From an uncultured beta proteobacterium (GTDB taxonomy: Bacteria; Pseudomonadota; Gammaproteobacteria; Burkholderiales; Burkholderiaceae_C): 64,000 nucleotides of DNA. The DNA is taken from assembly GCA_903822205.1 (NCBI GenBank), contig CAIJOK010000039.1, positions 1 through 64,000 on the forward strand. The letters are read 5' to 3'. Position 1 is the first letter of the stretch, and each line of letters starts with the position of its first letter. Under the pieces are notes generated by a model that did not search any database, was not told where the DNA came from, and worked only from the letters and a program-made list of their open reading frames with translations. This document shows positions 9,949 through 19,570 of this stretch, piece by piece. Both the position numbers and the translations under genes were made by a program.

Positions 9949-12215
9949 ACACTAACCATCCGTCGACATCTGCTGTCCCCGTGCCTGTTCAACCTTATGT
10001 TGCGTTTGATCGATCCGATCCTGAAGACGCTGACCAGCTTGCCGAACAGTTGCGGTTTTGGAGGCGCAGCATCTCTAAACACAAGTGGAGCGCTTTGAGT
10101 CTTGCGTTTGCTATTTCGCTGTTGACGATGCTGGTTGTTTATGCGATTCAGCCCACTTACCTTTCAACTGTGACGCTGATGCTGGAATCCAACAAAAGCA
10201 AGGTTGTCAGCATCGAAGAAGTCTATAGCGCCATGAGTAGCAGTCGTGAGTATTACCAGACGCAGGTCGAGATACTCAAGTCTGACGAGTTAGCGAGGCG
10301 CATTGTGGCTAGGATGAATTTGGTCAATCATCCTGCCTTGGATCCTCGCCAACAGCAAGCAGACGGATGGTCGCTTAAAAAACTGATTCCGGCATCATGG
10401 TTGGCTGAGGAAAAACCGGATCGATTCTCGCCAGAAAACCTTCAGGTAGCCGTTTTGGCACTCTTCAAGAGCGGGCTGTCGGTGGAGCTTGTGCGCAACA
10501 GCCAGTTGATCAAGATCAGTTATGAGAGCCACGACAAGGCGTTTGCGGCCAATGCGGCCAACTGGGTGGCAGACGGTTTTATTGAGTCAGATATGGATGC
10601 CCGCTTGGCCATGACGCAAAAGGCGGGCGCATGGCTAACCGAGCGAATGGGCGGATTACGCAAAAAGCTCGAAGAGTCCGAGCACGCGTTGCAGCAGTTT
10701 CGTGAGCGTGAACGCATCATTGATGCCAAGGGCGTTGCACAAAGCGGAGCATCCAAACAACTTGAGGAGTTGTCGGGTGGTCTTGTGGCGGCGCGACAAA
10801 AGAGAGCAGAGGCTGCCGCTGCGTACCAACAAGTGCAAAGCGCCAAGCAGTCCAGGCTGGATATTGAGTCGATCCCGGCCATTCAAAAAAATCCGATCTA
10901 CATTCAGCTCAAAAGTACAGAGTCTGCCGCAGAGGGTCGTCTGGCGGATGCCTCCAAAAAGTATGGACCCGATCACCTGAAGCGCCAGACCGCTGATGTT
11001 GAACTGCGGGCAGCTCAGGAGAACACGCGACACCAGATCGATACCATCATTTCCAGCATCACCAAAGAATACGAGCTTGCGCGTGCCCAGGAGCTTGCGG
11101 TGGAGCGTGCTCTTGCGCAGAGCAAGGGTGACATTCTGGGGATGAATCGCAAGGAATATGAGCTGGGTGTTCTGGAGCGCGAAGTTGCATCGAACAAAAG
11201 TTTGTACGAAATGTTCACCACGCGCATGAAGGAAACTAACGTTGCCGGCGATCTACAGTCACCTATCGCTCGTGTGATCGACCCCGCAGTGATCAGTCAT
11301 TCAACCTACCGTCCCCAGAAAACACGCATCGTTGGCATCGCTGCCGCAGTGGGTCTGATGTTAGGCGTAATGCTGGCCTTGCTTCTGGAGTACCTTGATA
11401 ACACGGTCAAAAACGCTGAGGATGTGGATGTCAAATTGCGTCAATCCATGTTGGGGCAATTGCCACGCCTCAAAGGTAAGCTTGCCGTTGGAGATTTACA
11501 GCTTGCCTTTATCAAGGACAAGGACCATGGGTTTTCTGAAGAGATTCGTTCGATTCGGACAGCGGTCATGTTGTCATCGATCGATGATCCTCACAAGGTT
11601 TTATTGGTGACATCTTCCATCCCGGGTGAAGGCAAAACGTCAGTGGCCACTAATTTGGCACTGGCCTTGGGGCAGGTCCGCAAGGTCTGTCTGATCGATG
11701 CTGACATGCGTCGTCCCAGCGTGGCCAAAGTGCTGGGCGTGGATGCAAGCACCAAAGGGCTTTCTCATCTGGTGTCTGGTTCTGACCCCGCAGAACGATG
11801 CATACATTTCAACCAGGAACTGGGTATCCATGTGATTCCCAGTGGGGTCGTGCCACCCAACCCTCTGGAATTGCTCTCATCTGTGCGCTTTGCAGAAGCC
11901 ATGAAGTCGCTTGAGGAAAATTTTGATGTCGTGATTATCGATAGTCCACCTATCCAGATGGTCAGTGATCCTTTACTGCTGTCTCAGTTTGCGCATTCTG
12001 TGATCTATGTTGTCAAAGCTGACTCAACACCCTACCAGGTTGTGCTGGGCGGGATTTCTCGCTTGCAACAGGCGAATGCCCATATTCTGGGGGTGGTCAT
12101 CAATCAGATTGACCGTGAAAGGGCCGATCGGTATTACGGTTACGGCAAGTACAGTTCTTATGGATACGGCAAAAAATATGGTTACAGAACTGGGTATTCG
12201 TCCAGTCCAGCGTGA
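9945..12215 (+). CDS. Polysaccharide co-polymerase with BY-kinase domain (Wzc-type)
   Basis: 756 residues fusing a Wzz chain-length domain to a bacterial tyrosine kinase. Transmembrane segment 1 is at about 50-72, the periplasmic coiled-coil region at about 75-460, and transmembrane segment 2 at about 465-485. The cytoplasmic kinase has Walker A in IPGEGKTSVA near residue 560, Walker A' in CLIDADMRRP, Walker B in VVIIDSPP near 662, and a C-terminal tyrosine cluster (about eleven Tyr in the last 35 residues) for autophosphorylation. It controls chain length and polymer export with Wza. The start is a TTG overlapping the wza stop, and the stop overlaps the GTG start of the phosphatase gene, so the three are translationally coupled. 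Confidence 0.95.
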   Translation: MNTNHPSTSAVPVPVQPYVAFDRSDPEDADQLAEQLRFWRRSISKHKWSALSLAFAISLLTMLVVYAIQPTYLSTVTLMLESNKSKVVSIEEVYSAMSSSREYYQTQVEILKSDELARRIVARMNLVNHPALDPRQQQADGWSLKKLIPASWLAEEKPDRFSPENLQVAVLALFKSGLSVELVRNSQLIKISYESHDKAFAANAANWVADGFIESDMDARLAMTQKAGAWLTERMGGLRKKLEESEHALQQFRERERIIDAKGVAQSGASKQLEELSGGLVAARQKRAEAAAAYQQVQSAKQSRLDIESIPAIQKNPIYIQLKSTESAAEGRLADASKKYGPDHLKRQTADVELRAAQENTRHQIDTIISSITKEYELARAQELAVERALAQSKGDILGMNRKEYELGVLEREVASNKSLYEMFTTRMKETNVAGDLQSPIARVIDPAVISHSTYRPQKTRIVGIAAAVGLMLGVMLALLLEYLDNTVKNAEDVDVKLRQSMLGQLPRLKGKLAVGDLQLAFIKDKDHGFSEEIRSIRTAVMLSSIDDPHKVLLVTSSIPGEGKTSVATNLALALGQVRKVCLIDADMRRPSVAKVLGVDASTKGLSHLVSGSDPAERCIHFNQELGIHVIPSGVVPPNPLELLSSVRFAEAMKSLEENFDVVIIDSPPIQMVSDPLLLSQFAHSVIYVVKADSTPYQVVLGGISRLQQANAHILGVVINQIDRERADRYYGYGKYSSYGYGKKYGYRTGYSSSPA

Positions 12216-12937
12216 TCGATCTGCATTCCCATCTTTTGCCGGCCATAGACGACGGGCCTGAAGATCTGCCCTCGGCGCTCAATTTGGCCCGTCATGCTGT
12301 GGCATCCGGAATACGCATTTCGGTTGTCACACCGCACATGGACAGCGCGTGTTATGACAACAGGGCGGCAAATATCTGTGCCGCAGCAGCGCAGTTTCAG
12401 CGGGATGTGACGGAGCGTGGCATCCCTTTGCAAATTTGGCCGGCAGCAGAGGTTCGGCTGGATCATCAGATCGTGTCGTGGGTGATGGAGGGGCATGTGC
12501 CTTACCTGGGTATGTGGCAGGGCGAGCGCGTTATGCTGCTTGAGTTTCCACATAGTCATGTGCCGGTTGGGGCAGACAAACTGGTGTCTTGGCTGCGCAA
12601 GCAAAACGTACGGCCCATGTTGGCGCACCCTGAACGAAACAAAGATATTTTGCGCAGCATCGTAAAACTCCTTCCATTCATACAGATGGAGTGCCTGTTA
12701 CAGGTCACAGCCGGTGCTGTGGCAGGGGCTTTTGGCCCTTTTGCCCAAGCATGTGCAGCCGATTTGCTGGCAAGACAATGGGTAACGGTATTGGCAAGCG
12801 ATGCTCACAACTTGACATCCAGACCTCCTGAGCTTGAGCCTGGCCGTGCCGCAGCCGCATTGATCGTTGGCGAGGAAGAGTCATGGAATCTCGTGCGTCA
12901 CCGACCAGCCAAGATCATCGGTGTTGCCACGGTATAA
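12212..12937 (+). CDS. CpsB/CapC-type tyrosine-protein phosphatase (PHP fold)
   Basis: 241 residues of the PHP metal-dependent phosphatase family that dephosphorylates BY-kinases in capsule/EPS synthesis. Metal-ligand motifs are visible: DLHSHLLPAIDDGP at the N-terminus, VTPHMDS, EVRLD, LAHPERN and SDAHN. It begins with GTG overlapping the wzc TGA by four bases. Gram-negative bacteria often use a Wzb-type low-molecular-weight phosphatase instead; here the CpsB type takes that place. Its natural substrate is most likely the tyrosine cluster of the upstream kinase. Confidence 0.9.
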   Translation: MIDLHSHLLPAIDDGPEDLPSALNLARHAVASGIRISVVTPHMDSACYDNRAANICAAAAQFQRDVTERGIPLQIWPAAEVRLDHQIVSWVMEGHVPYLGMWQGERVMLLEFPHSHVPVGADKLVSWLRKQNVRPMLAHPERNKDILRSIVKLLPFIQMECLLQVTAGAVAGAFGPFAQACAADLLARQWVTVLASDAHNLTSRPPELEPGRAAAALIVGEEESWNLVRHRPAKIIGVATV

Positions 12938-12956
12938 CGTGTACGTGGGTTACCTG

Positions 12957-13634
12957 ATGCCGTCCCGATGGGCAGGCCAAATGATCGCTACAGTTATCCT
13001 GACTGGTCTGCTGATGATTAGCTATGGGGCAGGCGTGGTGGGTCTGGCAGATCTGTCATCCAAAACACCTGTTTATGAATTTAACCAATGGCGCAGTGGT
13101 CAGTTAGTACCTGATCAGAGACAGCTCGCCGCTATGCAGATGGCGCTTGTTAGCGCACACAAACTAGACCCTCAAAATCCCAGTGTGCTTGAATTATTGG
13201 GTTGTTTGGATGCCGAGATGGCTGTACATGGACTGTCTGTCGATGCACGCACATCCCGTTTGCAATCATTGGCGTGGTTTGGAATGGCCTTGCAACGACG
13301 ACCCACGTCGGGGTCTGCGTGGCTGAATATGGCTTTGACGAAGTATCAACTGGGACAAATCGACGCTGAGTTTTCTCTTGCGTTGCAACAAGCGCAATAC
13401 CGTAGCCCATGGGATGCCCAAGTGCAACTTGGAGTCATTGAGCTTGGGCTGGCAAGCTGGCGCGAGCTGCCTGCCTCAGCCCGTTCCACAACGCGCCAGG
13501 CCATACGAACCCAGGGCCAATGGCGGCAGGTCAATCAACGTCCTGCCTTGTTGGCGATGCTCGCTCGTTATCAACGATCTGATCTGGTTTGTCTGTTAGA
13601 CCCTTTGATACAGGCCTGTCCAGCAGTATCCTGA
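12957..13634 (+). CDS. Membrane-anchored TPR-like protein of EPS locus
   Basis: 225 residues: an N-terminal transmembrane segment (about 8-28) and a periplasmic alpha-helical part with TPR-like helices (for example SAWLNMALTKYQLGQIDAEF). No enzymatic motif is visible. Genes of this type often accompany O-antigen-ligase-like genes in exopolysaccharide clusters, so a scaffold or accessory role in assembly is likely. The start is uncertain: the ATG at 12957 fits, but in-frame GTG codons lie 12-18 bases upstream. Its 3' end overlaps the convergent O-antigen-ligase-like gene by 64 bp. Confidence 0.65.
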   Translation: MPSRWAGQMIATVILTGLLMISYGAGVVGLADLSSKTPVYEFNQWRSGQLVPDQRQLAAMQMALVSAHKLDPQNPSVLELLGCLDAEMAVHGLSVDARTSRLQSLAWFGMALQRRPTSGSAWLNMALTKYQLGQIDAEFSLALQQAQYRSPWDAQVQLGVIELGLASWRELPASARSTTRQAIRTQGQWRQVNQRPALLAMLARYQRSDLVCLLDPLIQACPAVS

Positions 13635-15088
13635 CCCTGACGGAGCTTTATCGGCCTTTTTTGACCCGCCATAGAGACGGACACCCAGGCCAATGCCAAA
13701 ACCACAGTCATGGTCAGTGCGTTGGCCGGTATCTGCATGTTGAAATCGACTGCGCTGTGAATGAGTAGCCAGCAAATGGCAAATGCCACTCCAAAGGCTG
13801 TGCCACGCATGAGTGGATCGTCGTGTTGGCGCATGGCACTTAGAGCTTGCTGTGTGGCCATCAGGACGATCAAGGCGCAAAGCATCAGCCCTAACATACC
13901 TGTTTCCGTGAGCAGTTGCATATAGTCGTTGTGCGCCTGATCGAAAAAACCGACGATACGGCTGTTGCTATAAGCCGGGAACGTGACATAAAAAGTACCC
14001 CCCCCTGAGCCGGTATGTAAATAATCCTTGGCGTAAATCCACGCTTGCTGATCAACCTCATCTCTGTCTTCGGTGGGCAGCGGATTGTCCGTGTTGGTGG
14101 TGATCTCCGTGGACTGAATGCGCTTAGCCACCTGATCGACCCCAAACCAGGTGCCGACAATCAATACATCCAGTGCGATGATGCTGGCTAAAAAAAACTT
14201 GGCAGAGTGGGGCGCATTGCGCATCAGCAGCAGCCCGACGGAACCTGCTACGAGCGTACTGACAAAAAATGCTGTATTTCCCATGCGAGAACGTGTCAAT
14301 ATCAGCCCGATAACCATGATGATCAGGTAAATACGCAGACGGGTCTTTTCACCCAGCAGTAAGAGGACGATCGACCTCAGCCGATGTCGCCAACTGTGAA
14401 TTGCAGATCCTCCAAGCTTGGAGATCATCAGGCCCATTCCCATGGCGAGGCAAATATTAAGGTAACCCGCCAGACTGTTGCGATTGACAAAAGTCCCTGT
14501 GGCTAGGCCTTGATTTGTGAATTTTGGGATAAGAAAACCGTACTCCAGTCCTGACAGCACCATCACGCTCGCGTAGAGTGCCTGTAAGGTTCCAGAAAAC
14601 ACCAGAATCTGGAGCAGTAACTCAAGACGTGAACGGGAATTAACCACCAGCAGCGTCAGACAAAAAATGCAGCCATACGCTACGGACTTGAACCAAAAAG
14701 CGCGGGTGACATGGGGATCAACGCTCAACGTCAATGCATTCTCTGCTGGATGTCCTAGTGCAGCCGAGGCAACAACGTGTGCATCGTAGGCATGAACAGA
14801 CAACACACGCACCCAGTTAGCCGGTAATGGGATAAATGCAAGCGCAACGTAGAGCAACCAAAGTGTGCCAATCACGAGCGCAAACCGTGCATTCCAAAAT
14901 GCATGGGTGATCGAAAAATACCCTCGGAGATAACCGATCAACCAGCCTATTGCCAGCAAACAAGACCAAAGTACGAGCACCGTCCACGCCCAAGTGCGGT
15001 TGCTGCCAAGTGGCAAGGGCACCCACACCAGCAGCCCAAGAAGTCCATAAAAAACAGCCCTGTCAGATTTCAAGGGTGTACGCCTCAT
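13571..15088 (-). CDS. O-antigen ligase / polymerase-like membrane protein (Wzy_C family)
   Basis: 505 residues with about ten to twelve transmembrane segments and the large periplasmic loop (about 330-400) typical of WaaL/Wzy proteins. The loop contains GSGGGTFYVTFPAY and FDQAHNDYMQLLTETG, the conserved His-Asn-Asp-Tyr region of the Wzy_C domain. It may polymerise or ligate the exported polysaccharide. It is on the strand opposite the export operon and overlaps the end of the TPR gene tail to tail. The C-terminal ~30 residues are polar and poorly conserved-looking, consistent with an extended end running into the neighbour. Confidence 0.85.
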   Translation of the reverse strand: MRRTPLKSDRAVFYGLLGLLVWVPLPLGSNRTWAWTVLVLWSCLLAIGWLIGYLRGYFSITHAFWNARFALVIGTLWLLYVALAFIPLPANWVRVLSVHAYDAHVVASAALGHPAENALTLSVDPHVTRAFWFKSVAYGCIFCLTLLVVNSRSRLELLLQILVFSGTLQALYASVMVLSGLEYGFLIPKFTNQGLATGTFVNRNSLAGYLNICLAMGMGLMISKLGGSAIHSWRHRLRSIVLLLLGEKTRLRIYLIIMVIGLILTRSRMGNTAFFVSTLVAGSVGLLLMRNAPHSAKFFLASIIALDVLIVGTWFGVDQVAKRIQSTEITTNTDNPLPTEDRDEVDQQAWIYAKDYLHTGSGGGTFYVTFPAYSNSRIVGFFDQAHNDYMQLLTETGMLGLMLCALIVLMATQQALSAMRQHDDPLMRGTAFGVAFAICWLLIHSAVDFNMQIPANALTMTVVLALAWVSVSMAGQKRPIKLRQGQDTAGQACIKGSNRQTRSDR

Positions 15089-15096
15089 GTTTTGAT

Positions 15097-15137
15097 GAAA
15101 ACAAAAACAACATCGGAGCCGAAGCTCCGATGTTGTT
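15097..15137 (-). terminator. Rho-independent terminator after the FecR gene
   Basis: Read on the minus strand: a 14-bp perfect stem (15124-15137 with 15106-15119) closed by a TTCG tetraloop, then TTTTTGTTTT. It lies 47 bp past the stop of the FecR-domain gene and just before the O-antigen-ligase-like gene, so the two minus-strand genes are probably separate transcription units. Confidence 0.93.
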
Positions 15138-15183
15138 CAATGCCAATTCACGCTTGGCACATGAAGAGCGACTATTCTCGTAC

Positions 15184-16932
15184 TCAGTTACAGCTCACGC
15201 TGGTACCACAGCCTCCACCACCGGGAGTGGTTGGCGTAGTGGTAACGGGCGTTGTCACAACAGGGGGAGTGACAACGGGAGTCGTGGTTACAGGCGCTGG
15301 AGTAGGCGCTGGGGTCGCAGGATTATTGGCCGCAGCACCAACCGCTTGCACAGAGGCTGCATTGATCACGGCAGCCTGATTAGGTGCCGCTGTCACAGCC
15401 GATGAAGTGATCGCTGCTGCTTGAGTCGGTGCCGCTGTCACTGCCGAAGTGGTAATAGCTGCTGCCTGAGTGGGCGCTGCCGTCACCGCTGAGGTAGTGA
15501 TGGCGGCTGCTTGGGTGGGAGCTGCCGTCACGGCTGAAGTGGTAATGGCGGCAGCTTGGGTAGGAGCAGCCGTCACGGCTGAAGTGGTAATGGCGGCAGC
15601 TTGGGTAGGAGCAGCCGTCACGGCTGAAGTGGTAATGGCGGCAGCCTGGGTAGGAGCAGCCGTCACGGCCGAAGTGGTAATGGCAGCAGCCTGGCTGGGA
15701 GCTGCCGTCACGGCTGAGGTGGTAATGGCTGCAGCCTGGGCGGGGGCAGCCGTCACGGCTGAAGTGGTAATGTCAGCAGCCTGGGTGGGAGCTGCCGTCA
15801 CGGCTGAGGTGGTAATGGACGCTGCCTGGGTGGGTGCCGCTGTCACGGCTGAAGTGGTAATGCCGGCCGCATCTGTCGGTGCCACAGTCACAGCGGCACC
15901 GGTAATAGCGGCAGCAGTAGTGGGTGTCGATTTGATCACAGTGGTCACCAATGAGGCCGCCAAGGAAGCGGTGCTGACGGGCGTGGGCTTGGGTGTGACA
16001 CCAACGGTAGTGCCCTGTGTCGAAGGACTGTTACCCGCACTGACAGGAGCACCTGCAAGCACTGCTGATTGTTTGGCCTCTTGGCTAGCAGTAATTTCAG
16101 AGGTTACTTTTTGTGTGGCTGCAGTGAAAGCAACGACGAGCGCCGCTTTGGCTTCTTTGACCTTGGCCTCGGCCGCTGCTTTCTCTACCGGAGTAGCTGC
16201 TTTAGCAAGGGTGCTTTCGGCCTCAGAGGCGACTTGGGCCTTCTGAATCATGTCCTGGACGGCCTTGACAGTTTCTGCGGATGCCTTGATGCTGACGGGA
16301 TTGTTGGCCGGCATGGGCTTTTGCACTAAAGTGGCAGCATCACCGACAGTACTTGCTGGCAATTGACCGACAGAAACTGGATTTGAGGGGGGCGTGTTAG
16401 ACGTGGCAACAGAACCTTGACCCGCGTTCACGGTGGATGTCACACCCTGATTGCTGAAACCGACCCCACCGTCTTGCACGGTAATAAAAATTTGCCCATC
16501 CGGATTGACCTCCAGAAAAACGTCAGTACCCCGAAGACCCACAGTGGCAGTTGCCACATTGATTTTGATCGCATCATGGCGCGTCCCACCGATCACGCCC
16601 GAGATAAAGCGCATACCGCCGGTCAACAGCGACAAAACGACAGCACTGTCGGTAACCTTTGACTTGTTGTACTGGTAACTGACGAGGTTCAGACGGGACT
16701 TTTCCTTCAGAGCGACGATCTGACCATCTTCAAACTTAAGCGTCGCGGAACCTTTACCCACAGACACGATCTCACCCTGTTCAAGCGTAGATCCCACCTG
16801 TAATTGACGTGAAATACCATTTTTTGATGAAGCATGGGCAGTACCCACAAGCTCGTGAACATAGGCTGCAGGCAGAGCAAGCGCAGCACTGGAAACCAGG
16901 CATGGCAGAATCCCAAGTAGTTTTTTAAACAT
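15184..16932 (-). CDS. Secreted FecR-domain protein with 15-residue tandem repeats
   Basis: 582 residues. A signal peptide (cleavage near LALPAA) is followed by a FecR domain at about 35-150 (GSTLEQGEIVSVGKGSATLKF type strands, then ATVGLRGTDVFLE). After an Ala-rich helical region come twelve 15-residue repeats of the form ITTSAVTAAPTQAAA (about 338-518), then a Pro/Thr-rich stretch and a C-terminal GGGGCGTSVSC. FecR domains in secreted proteins of this kind are thought to bind or sense envelope polymers; the actual role is unknown. The ATG at 16932 is preferred over a GTG three codons upstream. A strong terminator follows. Confidence 0.75.
   Translation of the reverse strand: MFKKLLGILPCLVSSAALALPAAYVHELVGTAHASSKNGISRQLQVGSTLEQGEIVSVGKGSATLKFEDGQIVALKEKSRLNLVSYQYNKSKVTDSAVVLSLLTGGMRFISGVIGGTRHDAIKINVATATVGLRGTDVFLEVNPDGQIFITVQDGGVGFSNQGVTSTVNAGQGSVATSNTPPSNPVSVGQLPASTVGDAATLVQKPMPANNPVSIKASAETVKAVQDMIQKAQVASEAESTLAKAATPVEKAAAEAKVKEAKAALVVAFTAATQKVTSEITASQEAKQSAVLAGAPVSAGNSPSTQGTTVGVTPKPTPVSTASLAASLVTTVIKSTPTTAAAITGAAVTVAPTDAAGITTSAVTAAPTQAASITTSAVTAAPTQAADITTSAVTAAPAQAAAITTSAVTAAPSQAAAITTSAVTAAPTQAAAITTSAVTAAPTQAAAITTSAVTAAPTQAAAITTSAVTAAPTQAAAITTSAVTAAPTQAAAITTSAVTAAPTQAAAITSSAVTAAPNQAAVINAASVQAVGAAANNPATPAPTPAPVTTTPVVTPPVVTTPVTTTPTTPGGGGCGTSVSCN
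15380..15919. repeat. Twelve 45-bp coding tandem repeats
   Basis: About twelve 45-bp units within the FecR gene, each encoding ITTSAVTAAPTQAAA or a close variant. The central six are identical in protein and nearly so in DNA; the outer ones diverge. The repeats also keep a long opposite-strand frame (15470-16246) open, which is an artefact. Confidence 0.93.
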
Positions 16933-17105
16933 GTCAGTCACTTTCTATAGGTTAAGAAGGATGGAAGTATGCGTGTCAGGAAAGCATCCGCGAACACAGC
17001 TTTATTTTTGACATTGTATGAGACGCTGGTGACATTTTCACACAGATGACTCATGAACCTTCATGCTTCCTTCATACAAAAACGTGTCAATGTCTCGCTG
17101 GCAGT

Positions 17106-19556
17106 TCAACCCAGCAAACGTTCGGGGTTGGCCTCGATCTTGCCCAAAGCGGTGCGGGTGGCACGCACTGTCAGCGATTCCTCTTCTTGCGGCTCAAGCA
17201 GACCTGCTTGCAAATACGCTGCCAGTCGCAGGGTCTGGATCAGGTAGCTGCGCCCCAAAGATGTTGCAAACAGGTGAAGATGCCCCAAGGGACTGCGCCA
17301 AACGTACTGTACTTGAGCGCTGCTGCCGTTGTGATCCAGTTTAAACCATGCTCCCAGGTCAAGGGTGCTGGCCCATTCTCTCATGACGGGGCTTACACTG
17401 GCATTGTCGGTACCACTTGAGATCACATCCAGATCGGAGGCATCAATGCCCAGCAATTCTTCGATGCTGTGGGTGTCAATGGGCAGTTCTTCAGCACCGT
17501 CGTCTCCGATGTAGTCCTCAAGATGGGCCAGACGAGCGGCCAGATTTTGAATTTGCTCTGCACCGATGGACTGGGTTTTGGACATAAAGGCATCTGCCAG
17601 GATGTCGCTGATGATCTTGATGTGTGCTTCTTGGGCGGCCCTGACCAAGCCAAGTAGACCCATGCCCTGGCGCAAACATTGCAGCAGATCAGGCAAGTCG
17701 GCGATCACACGGGCACGATCGGCGCGGTTGGGCTTGGCGCTCGCGGCCCAGATCAAATCGCTGGCGGTTTTTTTGATCAGCATGGTTTCCTCATGCTGGC
17801 TACCGTAACGCACCGCCGAGACAGCCAAAACCTCAGCCCATACCCTGAACAGAAACTCGCGAATCTCGTCGCGTACCGGCATGTCCTTGAGAAGATTGCG
17901 TAATTCGATGGTGTACTGGATGGTCAGGGTTTCTTTCTGTTCCAATTGCTGGGCCACACCAACGACCTTTTGAGTTTTGTCCTTTTTCGTCAAGTGTTTT
18001 TTCAAAAAGGCCAAAAACTCTTCATAGACGCGCTTATAGACACGATCTCCAGTATCGGGGTATTGCTCAACCACCTGAACCACGCGCTTGATCTCGGTTT
18101 CAAGGTCTTTGCTGTCGATGCCGCTGGCATCAAATCCCATCACGCACGACCCCATGTGGTCGATCAACTGACGTGCAGGGTGGTCAAGTTTGTTAAAGAA
18201 ATCAGGATCAGCGAGGGCCACTCGAAGCACAGGCATTTGTAGCCGTGCAAACCAGACCCTGATGCCGGTTGGAATGCGGTCTTCCTGCAAAATGGCTTGA
18301 AACATCAGCGCCACCAGTTCGATGATGGCTTTTTCATTGTCGGTTTGAGCTTTTTCTTTCAACTCTGTCGATTGCTGGCGCAGGTCACTGACCATCTGCT
18401 CAATCACGATGGGGCCGGCAGTGCCCTCTACGCTCGCAGCACCCGCAGAGCCGGATACACCTGAATCGCCAAGCCCGCCGATAACCCAAGGCTGGTCAAA
18501 ATACTCGTTGACCAGACGAGGCTGCCGTGCCAATGCGATCATCAGGTTTTCAGAGGGGGCACGATGGACATGGGCGACCTTTTGGCCATCCTGAGCGGAC
18601 AAAGATGCAGGGGCAGCCGAGACATGGGTCAGCAAGCGGGTGACGCGGTCAAAAATGCCCTTGATACCGGCATTGCGCCGACGGGTAGATTGCAACATAC
18701 CGCCGGTTGAGGGAGCCTCGCCATTGTGTCTGTACGTATCATCTCCGTCTTGGTTGACCACACCAGCGTCATAGGGCCGTACTGACGATACGTCAGGCTG
18801 AGATCGATGGGGGGGGGCAGTCTGTTCCTCGGCCGCGAGCGGAGTACTGCGGGTAGAGGGGGCTGGACGGCTGGCCGGGCCGACGGAACGGGCTGAAGCG
18901 TTTGGGTTGGGGCGGCTCGCAAACTCGATGACGGGCAAAATCCCTTGCTTGATCAAATCCTCGTTGCAGCGTGCATACATCTGCTTGAACTGAACATTCA
19001 GGTGCTGTTGCACCACATCATTGACCAAGACCCAGGACTCTCGGGGCAAGCCGCAGGATACCCATTGTTCAACGATGGGCTGGGCCAAAGACTCTGGGTG
19101 AACGATGTCCTGGGCGATCAGCTCCTGGTTGTTGTTCAGGGACTTGATGCGTTTGCGCAGGTCATTGACCTCACTGGCGGCTTTTTCCATCACGCCCAGA
19201 GCCAGTCGTGAAGCCACGATCCGGTTCTCAACGACCTCAGTGCCGACAAGCTCAAGGGCAGATCCAAGTGAGAGAGGTGTGGTGAGGGAAGAACGCATGC
19301 CCACCGGTTTGAGTGCTGCTTGCCAAGCACGCAGAGTCCCGTCTCGCCACAGATTTTTTTGTTTTTGATAGACCGTCCAGGTATCACGGCGCACCTGCAT
19401 TTCACGCGACGGTACGGCCTCGTCCAACAGGGAAGTCAGGCGTTCCATCACAACACCGACTAGCAACTCCATGGCGTTGGTGGCCTCAGTGACTAGGCGC
19501 TGCCTGATTCGCGCCGCAATCTGCGCGTGTTGTGGAGATGTAGAGGCCTCAGTCAT
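17106..19556 (-). CDS. DUF1631 family protein
   Basis: 816 residues matching the DUF1631 family (PF07793), common in beta- and gammaproteobacteria and of unknown function. It is largely alpha-helical, with a low-complexity polar linker (about 215-310), and ends with the family's C-terminal beta-rich segment (GAWFKLDHNG ... WRSPLGHLHLFATSLGRSYL). No signal peptide or membrane segment is visible, so it is probably cytoplasmic. It is separated from the FecR gene by 164 bp and from secF by 14 bp, so it may be read before secF on the minus strand. Older labels such as thymidine phosphorylase for this family have no support here. Confidence 0.85.
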   Translation of the reverse strand: MTEASTSPQHAQIAARIRQRLVTEATNAMELLVGVVMERLTSLLDEAVPSREMQVRRDTWTVYQKQKNLWRDGTLRAWQAALKPVGMRSSLTTPLSLGSALELVGTEVVENRIVASRLALGVMEKAASEVNDLRKRIKSLNNNQELIAQDIVHPESLAQPIVEQWVSCGLPRESWVLVNDVVQQHLNVQFKQMYARCNEDLIKQGILPVIEFASRPNPNASARSVGPASRPAPSTRSTPLAAEEQTAPPHRSQPDVSSVRPYDAGVVNQDGDDTYRHNGEAPSTGGMLQSTRRRNAGIKGIFDRVTRLLTHVSAAPASLSAQDGQKVAHVHRAPSENLMIALARQPRLVNEYFDQPWVIGGLGDSGVSGSAGAASVEGTAGPIVIEQMVSDLRQQSTELKEKAQTDNEKAIIELVALMFQAILQEDRIPTGIRVWFARLQMPVLRVALADPDFFNKLDHPARQLIDHMGSCVMGFDASGIDSKDLETEIKRVVQVVEQYPDTGDRVYKRVYEEFLAFLKKHLTKKDKTQKVVGVAQQLEQKETLTIQYTIELRNLLKDMPVRDEIREFLFRVWAEVLAVSAVRYGSQHEETMLIKKTASDLIWAASAKPNRADRARVIADLPDLLQCLRQGMGLLGLVRAAQEAHIKIISDILADAFMSKTQSIGAEQIQNLAARLAHLEDYIGDDGAEELPIDTHSIEELLGIDASDLDVISSGTDNASVSPVMREWASTLDLGAWFKLDHNGSSAQVQYVWRSPLGHLHLFATSLGRSYLIQTLRLAAYLQAGLLEPQEEESLTVRATRTALGKIEANPERLLG

Positions 19557-19570
19557 GATGCGTTAACCCG

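Noticed and set aside
15380..15919. Possible CRISPR array
   Set aside because: Repeats are contiguous, 45 bp, with no unique spacers, and lie in a coding frame.
15470..16246. Long plus-strand open frame of 258 residues opposite the FecR gene
   Set aside because: It is kept open only because the 45-bp repeats lack stops in this frame; the protein is a monotonous Ala/Val repeat and the minus-strand FecR reading has a signal peptide and a recognisable domain.
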